Assembly: GCA_009925905.1 (NCBI GenBank)
Contig: RFPZ01000039.1
Location: 1 to 12,057 of the forward strand
Source: Candidatus Aquidulcis frankliniae
Lineage (GTDB): Bacteria; Chloroflexota; Limnocylindria; Limnocylindrales; Limnocylindraceae
Direction of reading: 5' to 3'
DNA length: 12,057 bases
Positions 6,255 to 12,057 of this stretch are shown piece by piece (within the stretch, counting starts at the first letter, position 1; each line of letters opens with the position of its first letter). The notes under the pieces were generated by a model. It was not told the origin of the DNA. It ran no database searches and saw only the letters and a list, made by a program, of their open reading frames with translations. The translations under genes and the position numbers were made by a program.

Positions 6255-8980
6255 AAACGAGTCACCGCTACGCCGAGAGCCTTCGCGAGTACGTTGGCCG
6301 CCTCATCAGCGCTGCTGCCCACCGCCCCGCGACCTTGGCCCATCGCGGGACGTCCGCCTCCGCGTCCACCAAGTGCAGTCGCAGCTGCGGCAGCAAGTGC
6401 GCCAGCGTCATGCTCCGCGCTCCCCTCTACGGAGACGAAGATCTCTGGGCTTTCGGCGGGACGCACGAGCGCAAGGACGCCAGCACCCATTTTCTTGCGG
6501 AGCTGCTTCGCCGCCTCCTTCATGGCCTCGTCATCCTCCAAATCCAGCGTCGTCACAAGGAGTGAGACTGGGCCATGCTTCTTCGCCTGCGCTGCGAGGG
6601 CGGCAAGGTCAATGCGAGCCGATCCGCCCGCCTTCGCTCGGCGCTTCGCCTCCTTTAGCTCCGCCTGCAGGGCTGCGATGCGTTGCGGCACGGTGTGGGG
6701 ATCTTGGGCACCCGCCGCTTCAGCACTCGCCTCAAGGGTTCGCGACTGCTGGCGCAGGTATTCGTCAGCAGCGGCTCCTGTGAGTGCCTCGATGCGACGC
6801 AGGCCAGAGCCAATGCTTCGCTCGCTGGTGATTACGAAACTGCCGATCTGACCGGTAGCGCGACAGTGGGTGCCACCACAGAGTTCGTGCGAGTACTCCT
6901 CCATGCGCACGGTGCGCACAACTTCACCATACTTTTCATCGAAAAAAGCATCGGCGCCGGCCTTCACCGCGTCGCCCATGCTCATGTGTGTAACGACGAC
7001 TGCCATGTCCTCACGAATTGCACGGCGCACCTCGGCCTCCGTCTGGTCCCGCTCGTCACGGGTCAACGGCCGCTCGAGTGGGTAGTCAAACCGGAGATAG
7101 TCAGGATGTACGAGCGAGCCCCGCTGCTTTGCGTCCGCACCCGCAACGATTCGGATCGCTCGGTGCAGCACGTGTGTCGCAGTGTGATTGCGCATCGTGG
7201 CGGCGCGACGCACCGGATCTACTCGCATGACGACGGCATCGCCCACCTTCATGGTCTCGGCTACGCGGATCGTATGAATGGTGAGTGCGCCGACGGGTCG
7301 CTGTGTGTCGCTTATCTCGGCCACTAGCTTCCCGTTGGCATTGAGGACTTGCCCAGCGTCGCCCACCTGTCCGCCGCGCTCGGAGTAGAACGGAGTGCGG
7401 CCAACTATCAGTTGGCCCTCCTCGCCCGCCGTCAGCGCAGGGACCTCGGCACCGTCGCGAAGTAGCCCAACGATGCTGCTTTCCGTCTCTAGATGCTCGT
7501 ACCCGGTGAAGTCTGTCTCACCCACACGTCGCAAGATTTCTTCGTAGAGTGCGTTCGTCACGGCGATCTCCGCCAGAGCGGCCTTCTTGCCACCGCGGCT
7601 GCGCTCGCGCTGCTCGGCAAGGGCGCGCTCAAATCCCGCTCGGTCAACGGCGACGCCACGCTCCGCGGCGAGTTCAATTGTGAGATCGATTGGGAAGCCA
7701 TACGTGTCGTGCAGCTTGAAGGCAATTTCGCCACTCAATGTTGGGCTTGTGGTTGGCAAATCGTCAGCGCGACGGCCAACGACGCTCTCCCCTGCCCCGA
7801 TCTCGGTGAGGGCACCGCCGAGCAGGCTCGAACCGGCATCCAGCGTTCGTGCAAACTGCGCCTCCTCGCGCTCAATTCCTTCAATGATCGCCGACTCCGC
7901 ATCGCGCAGGTACGGATATGACGGCCCCATGATTGCCACAACTTCGCGAGCGATGGTGCCGAGGAATGGCTTGGTGATGCCAAGGAGTCGCGCATGGCGA
8001 ACCGCTCGGCGGATGATGCGGCGCAAGACATAGCCACGCCCTTCATTCCCTGGTCGCACGCCGTCGGCGAGCAAGAAGGTTACGGCGCGCGAGTGATCGG
8101 CAATGACCTGGTAGCTGAAGCGCTGCGCATCAAACTCGGCCATGGAGTGCTTGGTGATTTTGCGCATCGCGGCGTGGATTGGCAGAAAGAGGTCGGTGTC
8201 GTAATTGGAGAGTACCTGCTGCGAAACGCTGGCGAGGCGCTCCAGGCCCATGCCGGTATCAACACTCTTGAACGGGAGTTCGGTGCGTCGGCCATCAGGG
8301 TGCTGCTCGTACTGCATAAAGACGAGATTCCACACCTCTAGCCAACGTGGGCAGTGTTCGGAGTGATCCGGAAGGCAGTCGGCACCACAGGAGAGATCTG
8401 CGCCGCGATCAAAGTGGATCTCTGAGCAGGGACCACATGGACCCGTCTCGGCCATACGCCAGAAGTTCGCGTCGTTCCCCTTGTCGACGTCACCCCAGCG
8501 CGCAAGTCGATCGGCAGGAACGCCGACCTCCTTCAGCCAGATGTCGGCGGACTCTTGATCGTCGCTGTAAACCGTAACGGCGAGGCGATCAGCTGGGATC
8601 CCCACCTCGACGGTGAGGAACTCCCAGGCCCACAGGATTGCGTCACGCTTGAAGTAGTCGCCGAAGGACCAAGAGCCGAGCATCTCGAAGAGAGTGTGGT
8701 GTCGTGGTGTTCGGCCGACCTCTTCAAAGTCGTTGTGCTTCCCGGCAACGCGGAGGCAACGCTGGTAGTCAACGGCGCGGCGATACGAGCGGGTCTCCGC
8801 ACCGCTAAAGAGCTCTTTGAACTGCACCATGCCCGAGTTGGTGAACAGGAGGGTGGCGTCGCCAGCGGGAACGAGCGAGGCGCTTGGTACCTGGGTGTGT
8901 CCGCGCGCCTCAAAGAACGCCACAAACCGAGACCGAAGGTCGGCGGCGCTGTGCGTTGGGATTCGAGGATCGCGTTCCAC
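6251..8980 (-). CDS. alaS: alanyl-tRNA synthetase
   Basis: AlaRS charges tRNA-Ala and edits mischarged Ser/Gly. It has 909 residues, a little longer than the usual 870-880. Catalytic class II domain: RSRFVAFFEARGHTQVPSASLVP (16-38), motif-2 region CLRVAGKHNDFEEVG (75-89), HHTLFEMLGSWSFGDYFK (94-111), and motif 3 DTGMGLERLA (241-250). The editing domain carries the Zn ligands H599 and H603 (NHTATH) and C701 and H705 (CGGTHC). A coiled stretch (about 765-785) leads to C-Ala, with GGRGGGRPAMGQGRG (871-885). Two insertions stand out: a Cys/His segment CGADCLPDHSEHC (198-210), common outside proteobacteria, and a polar insert (about 395-415). Start GTG at 8980 fits the family N-terminus; no clear Shine-Dalgarno precedes it, and a small hairpin sits just upstream. 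The stop overlaps yqgF. Confidence 0.97.
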   Translation of the reverse strand: MERDPRIPTHSAADLRSRFVAFFEARGHTQVPSASLVPAGDATLLFTNSGMVQFKELFSGAETRSYRRAVDYQRCLRVAGKHNDFEEVGRTPRHHTLFEMLGSWSFGDYFKRDAILWAWEFLTVEVGIPADRLAVTVYSDDQESADIWLKEVGVPADRLARWGDVDKGNDANFWRMAETGPCGPCSEIHFDRGADLSCGADCLPDHSEHCPRWLEVWNLVFMQYEQHPDGRRTELPFKSVDTGMGLERLASVSQQVLSNYDTDLFLPIHAAMRKITKHSMAEFDAQRFSYQVIADHSRAVTFLLADGVRPGNEGRGYVLRRIIRRAVRHARLLGITKPFLGTIAREVVAIMGPSYPYLRDAESAIIEGIEREEAQFARTLDAGSSLLGGALTEIGAGESVVGRRADDLPTTSPTLSGEIAFKLHDTYGFPIDLTIELAAERGVAVDRAGFERALAEQRERSRGGKKAALAEIAVTNALYEEILRRVGETDFTGYEHLETESSIVGLLRDGAEVPALTAGEEGQLIVGRTPFYSERGGQVGDAGQVLNANGKLVAEISDTQRPVGALTIHTIRVAETMKVGDAVVMRVDPVRRAATMRNHTATHVLHRAIRIVAGADAKQRGSLVHPDYLRFDYPLERPLTRDERDQTEAEVRRAIREDMAVVVTHMSMGDAVKAGADAFFDEKYGEVVRTVRMEEYSHELCGGTHCRATGQIGSFVITSERSIGSGLRRIEALTGAAADEYLRQQSRTLEASAEAAGAQDPHTVPQRIAALQAELKEAKRRAKAGGSARIDLAALAAQAKKHGPVSLLVTTLDLEDDEAMKEAAKQLRKKMGAGVLALVRPAESPEIFVSVEGSAEHDAGALAAAAATALGGRGGGRPAMGQGRGAVGSSADEAANVLAKALGVAVTRL

Positions 8981-8981
8981 G

Positions 8982-8998
8982 CTCGGAGTGTACCCGAG
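8982..8998 (-). other. small inverted repeat just upstream of alaS
   Basis: On the minus strand CTCGG and CCGAG are separated by seven bases and end one base before the alaS GTG. They could form a 5-bp stem at the ribosome landing site, in the 30-bp gap after the small membrane protein gene. There is no T-run, so it is not a terminator. It could be chance in GC-rich DNA. Confidence 0.3.
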
Positions 8999-9010
8999 GG
9001 GGTCCCAGCC

Positions 9011-9280
9011 TTAGGGTCGTTGCCCTCGCTCCCAATCGGTGGCAATCCGTGCGGTCAGCCGCTCACCGAGGAGCGCGCCGACCAGCGGGGCCGGCCACGC
9101 CGTGCCACCCACCGGGTAGAGCCCGCCCAGCAGACGCTCTGCGGCAACCTGAAACAGCAGGGCGCCAAGTACAGCGCCGAGCAGCCCAATCGGAAGCGAG
9201 GCACGTGCAGACAGGAGTCGCCCAGCCAGCAGTGCCACCCCAACGGAGAGGGCGATGAGTAGCGGCGCTGGTTCAATCAT
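9011..9280 (-). CDS. small membrane protein of unknown function
   Basis: This is an 89-residue hydrophobic protein that I cannot assign with confidence. It has two clear membrane segments (about 5-23, PAPLLIALSVGVALLAGRL; about 29-47, LPIGLLGAVLGALLFQVAA) and a third weaker Gly/Ala/Leu stretch (about 62-80) ending in GERLTARIATDWERGQRP. Repeated small-residue patterns (GLLGAVLGALL, LVGALLGERL) recall small Gly-rich membrane families such as YeaQ/YmgE (transglycosylase-associated), but the match is loose. The ATG overlaps the mnmA stop as ATGA and the gene ends 30 bp before alaS, so it is co-transcribed and translationally coupled. No Shine-Dalgarno is visible. The overlap geometry and the open frame filling the gap argue that it is a real gene. 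Confidence 0.75.
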   Translation of the reverse strand: MIEPAPLLIALSVGVALLAGRLLSARASLPIGLLGAVLGALLFQVAAERLLGGLYPVGGTAWPAPLVGALLGERLTARIATDWERGQRP

Positions 9281-10452
9281 GCGGACTGCTGCGGTCGGGC
9301 AAGTTGCGGTCGGGCAATGCGGGCACCGGCCACCAGAGTTTCGCCGTCGTAGAGCACTACCGTCTGCCCTGGCGATGGTGCCCAGAGCGGATCGTTCAGC
9401 GCGAGTGTGGCAGCGCCATCACCGATCCCTGTCACCGTGCCCTGCGCAAGTGCACCGCGATGTCGAATGCGCGCCAGGCCCTGCACCTGCCTGCCGCTCG
9501 CAATTGGCCCCTCTGGAGTTGCCGCATCTACGAGTGCAATGTTCCGCACGTCGAGTGCTGAACGTGGCGCAATGGTTATCCGATTGGTCACGGGGTCAAC
9601 CGAGCTGACGTAGCGAGCAGAAACACCACTCCCTGGGAGACCCCTACGCTGTCCAACGGTGAATCCCTCGCTTCCGGTATGCGTTCCAACCACGGCGCCA
9701 GATTCGTCAACAACTTCTCCCTCGCCGCGCACGGCCCCACGTTCGCGCAACAGGCTGCGGTAATCGCCGTCGGGGACGAAGCAGATCTCTTGACTCTCGG
9801 GCTTCTCTGCCGTCACGAGGCCACGCGTGCGTGCGATCTCGCGCACCTCAGGCTTCGTCAGGCCTCCCAGCGGGAATCGCGCGCGTGCAATCGCAGCGCT
9901 GTCGAGTCCGTGCAGGAAGTACGTCTGGTCCTTCTCGGTATCGACAGCGGCACGCAGCCGCCACGAACGACCGTCGTCCGAGATGGCGCGCCGTGCATAG
10001 TGCCCGGTCGCAACGGCATCACAACCGAAAAGAGCACTCCCCTTACCGACGAGTGCGCCAAATTTCACCGCGGTATTGCATCCAACACAAGGGCTCGGCG
10101 TTTCGCCGCTCTGGTATGCCGCCAAAAATGGTTCCAACACGGCGTCGGCGAACTCCTGCTCGAGATTCTGAATGTGGAACGGGATGCCGAGATGATCTGC
10201 AACGCGACGGGCATCGTCGGCAGCATCAAGCGTGCAGCAGCTCTTGCGGTGACCGTCGCGCTGATCGGCGGCGCTATGGAGTCGCATCCAGACTCCAACG
10301 ACTTCGTGACCGGCCTCAACCAGGAGCGCGGCAGCAACCGAAGAGTCAACCCCGCCAGAGAGCGCGACGAGCACGCGCTCTGGACTGTTTGCCTCAGGCG
10401 CAGCCTGCCAGCCAATGGGTAAACCGCCGAGCGGAGTTACTGTGAGCGTCAT
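9277..10452 (-). CDS. mnmA: tRNA-specific 2-thiouridylase MnmA
   Basis: MnmA adenylates and thiolates U34 of tRNA-Lys, -Glu and -Gln, making the s2U wobble base. It has 391 residues. The PP-loop VALSGGVDSS (29-38) binds ATP; SCCTLDAADDARRVADHLGIP (71-91) follows. The two catalytic cysteines are C125 in SPCVGCNTAVKFG and C224 in ESQEICFVPDGDY. ATGHYAR and EKDQTYFLHGL are also typical, then FTVGQRRGLPG (264-274) and the C-terminal beta-barrel domain. About 25 residues precede the PP-loop, slightly long, but the ATG overlaps the desulfurase stop as ATGA and no better start exists. A short duplicated ARPQ motif ends the protein. The desulfurase directly upstream is the likely sulfur donor, in the role IscS plays in E. 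coli; the relay is not visible here. Confidence 0.97.
   Translation of the reverse strand: MTLTVTPLGGLPIGWQAAPEANSPERVLVALSGGVDSSVAAALLVEAGHEVVGVWMRLHSAADQRDGHRKSCCTLDAADDARRVADHLGIPFHIQNLEQEFADAVLEPFLAAYQSGETPSPCVGCNTAVKFGALVGKGSALFGCDAVATGHYARRAISDDGRSWRLRAAVDTEKDQTYFLHGLDSAAIARARFPLGGLTKPEVREIARTRGLVTAEKPESQEICFVPDGDYRSLLRERGAVRGEGEVVDESGAVVGTHTGSEGFTVGQRRGLPGSGVSARYVSSVDPVTNRITIAPRSALDVRNIALVDAATPEGPIASGRQVQGLARIRHRGALAQGTVTGIGDGAATLALNDPLWAPSPGQTVVLYDGETLVAGARIARPQLARPQQSA
9290..9317. repeat. 15-bp direct repeat at the end of mnmA
   Basis: The unit TGCGGTCGGGCAAGT (plus strand, 9290-9304) is followed at once by 13 matching bases (9305-9317). In mnmA it encodes a duplicated Ala-Arg-Pro-Gln (ARPQL-ARPQQ) at the C-terminus. 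It is probably a small slippage duplication of no clear function. Confidence 0.75.
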
Positions 10453-11603
10453 GCTGGCACCGCAGTACGCACGCGTTCGAGAACTACGCGCATGATTGAT
10501 GCAGCGTGACGCGCCTCCTCGATCGTTGATGTGCGCCCAAAGGTAAGGCGCAGGCCGCCGCGGGATTCTCCAGCGGTGTGCCCCATCGCTCGAAGTGCCT
10601 CCGACGGCTCACGTGATCCGCTGATACAGGCCGAACCCGTCGAAACGGCGATCCCTGCGTGATCAAGTGCCGCAACAAGATCATCGCCGAGCGCCCAATC
10701 TACTGCATAAGAACGATGCCCAGCGAGGCGAGTCTCGCTCGTAAAGGGTGCGCCGGTCGGCACTAACCCGAGAGAGGTGAGCGAACCTAGGGCATCGTCA
10801 AACACGTTGGTGAGCGCAACCAGATGCTGGCGTGTTTGTTCAGCCCGCAAACGGTGTGCGCGATACGCGGCGGCGAATCCGGCTGCAAGAACAACCGCCT
10901 CTGTTCCGCCACGACGACCGCGTTCCTGACCGCCGCCAACCACAAGTGGTCGCACTTTCGTTTCTGGTGCGCTGATCAGGGCGGCAATGCCGAATGGACC
11001 ACCGATCTTCGCGGAGCCGACGGCAAGGTGTGAAGCGCCTATTGTCCGAACGTCGAGAGGGCGGTGGTACGCCGCCTGCACTGCATCGACCACAAGTGCG
11101 CCACCGCCGGACGAGCGCCACGCCGTGGCGAAGGTCGTCCACGGCTGGATAGTGCCAACCTCTCCTGACGCGAGAGCGAACAGCCCCACGGCTCCAGAGA
11201 GATCAGCACGTAGCGATGCAACCTGCATTACGCCCAGCCGGTCCAGATCCAGAAGCTCAACAGATCCGCCTGAGGAAGCGTGCCGCGCCGCAAGGGCGCG
11301 GGATCCGCGGTGCTCCCCCGCGGTGGTCACCAGGGAGCCGTTCGGCGAGACAGCAGAGTTCAGACCAAGGGCGAGCGCCTCAGAGGCGGTAGCCGTGAAG
11401 GTGATCTGACGCGGCTCCACGCCAAAGTCCTCGGCAAGGCTGGCCCGAGCGTCATCAAGGATCGCTCGTGCACGCCGGGCCTCGGTATGACCACCATTTG
11501 GATTGCCAATTCCGGCACGCTGCAAATCCGACATTAGTTCCACGATCTCTGGAGGTGTCGGCGAACCCGCGGCGTGATCCAAGAAGATGCGAGGTGGCGT
11601 CAT
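10449..11603 (-). CDS. cysteine desulfurase, IscS/NifS type (divergent)
   Basis: This is a PLP-dependent enzyme that takes sulfur from cysteine as a persulfide for Fe-S clusters or tRNA thiolation. I prefer the ATG at 11603 (384 residues, starting MTPPRIFLDHAAGSPTP like the family), 10 bp after typA. An ATG at 11666 would add 21 residues lying inside typA and lacking family similarity. Residues in the shorter numbering: H98 (GEHRG), D173 and Q176 (VVDAVQ), PLP lysine K199 (GSAKIGGP), GGGQERGRRGGTE (223-235), and the catalytic loop Cys326 (VSTGSACISG). Two changes stand out: the usual SAHK is GSAK (His to Ala) and the usual NNE is SGE (146-148). Key catalytic residues remain, so it is probably active. 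Coupling to mnmA (ATGA) suggests a role in tRNA thiolation. Confidence 0.92.
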   Translation of the reverse strand: MTPPRIFLDHAAGSPTPPEIVELMSDLQRAGIGNPNGGHTEARRARAILDDARASLAEDFGVEPRQITFTATASEALALGLNSAVSPNGSLVTTAGEHRGSRALAARHASSGGSVELLDLDRLGVMQVASLRADLSGAVGLFALASGEVGTIQPWTTFATAWRSSGGGALVVDAVQAAYHRPLDVRTIGASHLAVGSAKIGGPFGIAALISAPETKVRPLVVGGGQERGRRGGTEAVVLAAGFAAAYRAHRLRAEQTRQHLVALTNVFDDALGSLTSLGLVPTGAPFTSETRLAGHRSYAVDWALGDDLVAALDHAGIAVSTGSACISGSREPSEALRAMGHTAGESRGGLRLTFGRTSTIEEARHAASIMRVVLERVRTAVPA

Positions 11604-11613
11604 CGAACGAAGG

Positions 11614-12057
11614 CTACTGGGACTCCCGCATCTCGGCGCGGCGGCCCGCGTCTCGGCGTCGGTCATTCTCGTTCAAGAGGCGCTTGCGTAGGCGCAGCGC
11701 TGAAGGGGTGACTTCAATGAGTTCGTCAGGACCGATGAACTCCAATGCGTTCTCCAACGCCATGCGGCGTGGAGGCGTTAGTCGAATCGCCTCATCATGT
11801 GAGTGGGTACGCATGTTCGTGAGCTTCTTCTCGCGCACGGCATTCACATCCATGTCGCCAGGCTTCGCGCTCTCGCCGATGATCTGCCCCTCATAGGTCT
11901 GCTCGCCCTCATTCACGAAGAGCTCGCCACGCTCCTGAATGCCGTAGAGCGCGTATCCGGTAGTGACGCCCGTTCGGTCAGAGATGAGACAACCATTAGT
12001 GCGGTGCGGGATCTCACCAACCCATGGCTTGTAGCCGGCAGAGAGCTGATGGATCAG
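11614..12057 (-). CDS. typA: translational GTPase TypA/BipA (partial, C-terminal part only)
   Basis: TypA/BipA is a ribosome-binding GTPase of the EF-G/LepA class that acts in ribosome assembly and stress or cold growth. Only the last 147 residues are in the window; the frame is open to the right edge, so the GTPase domain lies outside. The visible part is the BipA-specific C-terminal region: YKPWVGEIPHRTNGCLISDRTGVTTGYALYGIQERGELFVNEGEQTYEGQIIGE (9-62), DMDVNAVREKKLTNMRTHSHDEAIRLTPPRRMALENALEFI (68-108) and DELIEVTPSALRLRKRLLNENDRRR. The DVN...KKLTN(M/I)R and DEL(V/I)EVTP...RLRK(R/K) patterns separate it from LepA and EF-G. It ends in TAG and the cysteine desulfurase begins 10 bp later. It is the first visible gene of the run; whether the operon starts further upstream is not known. 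Confidence 0.96.
   Translation of the reverse strand: MIHQLSAGYKPWVGEIPHRTNGCLISDRTGVTTGYALYGIQERGELFVNEGEQTYEGQIIGESAKPGDMDVNAVREKKLTNMRTHSHDEAIRLTPPRRMALENALEFIGPDELIEVTPSALRLRKRLLNENDRRRDAGRRAEMRESQ

Noticed and set aside
6016..6783. Long open frame (255 codons) on the plus strand opposite yqgF and alaS
   Set aside because: It lies antisense to two well-identified genes, has low-complexity Arg/Pro/Ser-rich translation and no recognisable motif; typical shadow frame in GC-rich coding DNA.
9679..10422. Plus-strand open frame (247 codons) opposite mnmA
   Set aside because: It is antisense to mnmA, whose full set of motifs is intact; no independent start signal or family resemblance.
11604..11666. 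Upstream ATG at 11666 as the start of the cysteine desulfurase
   Set aside because: The extra 21 residues overlap typA, resemble no family N-terminus, and the ATG at 11603 places the conserved FLDHAAGSPTP at the usual distance.
1..12057. Defence system, mobile element, CRISPR array or tRNA gene
   Set aside because: Nothing of this kind was seen: no transposase, nuclease/helicase module, spaced repeats, terminal inverted repeats or cloverleaf; every stretch is filled by housekeeping genes.

Overview
This window holds twelve tightly packed genes, all on the minus strand, so transcription runs from right to left. It looks like ordinary bacterial chromosome: core translation, tRNA-modification, cell-wall and isoprenoid genes. 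The only space between genes is 10 bp (11604-11613), 30 bp (8981-9010) and 63 bp (3281-3343). All other junctions overlap by 1 to 14 bp. There is no gene-free stretch over 300 bases. I saw no tRNA, rRNA, CRISPR array, insertion sequence or phage-like gene.

The DNA is GC-rich by eye, with several GTG starts and many ATGA/GTGA stop-start overlaps. This suggests a compact, streamlined genome. The order alaS-yqgF-mltG-pepP-efp-xseA-xseB-dxs, an EF-P loop carrying Arg and the general protein flavour fit a Chloroflexota-like bacterium. This is a low-confidence inference; no marker gene settles it.

Layout in the direction of transcription: typA/bipA (C-terminal part, cut by the right edge); an IscS/NifS-type cysteine desulfurase; mnmA (tRNA 2-thiouridylase, which uses sulfur supplied by such a desulfurase); a small membrane protein of unknown function; alaS; yqgF/ruvX; mltG (septal peptidoglycan lytic transglycosylase); a pepP-like M24 aminopeptidase; then, after the largest gap and a possible promoter, efp; xseA and xseB (exonuclease VII); and dxs (first enzyme of the MEP isoprenoid pathway, cut by the left edge).

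Functionally the upper half is about translation: ribosome-associated GTPase, tRNA s2U34 thiolation with its likely sulfur donor, and alanyl-tRNA synthetase. EF-P adds to this theme. The rest is DNA repair, cell wall and isoprenoid supply, a mixture common in bacterial housekeeping operons.

I found no evidence of a new multi-gene system. The best second-look item is xseA. Its conserved N-terminal coding extends upstream of any ATG/GTG/TTG codon, and a CTG overlaps the efp stop as CTGA, which suggests a coupled non-canonical start. Lesser items are active-site substitutions in the cysteine desulfurase, Dxs and MltG, and the unidentified membrane protein.
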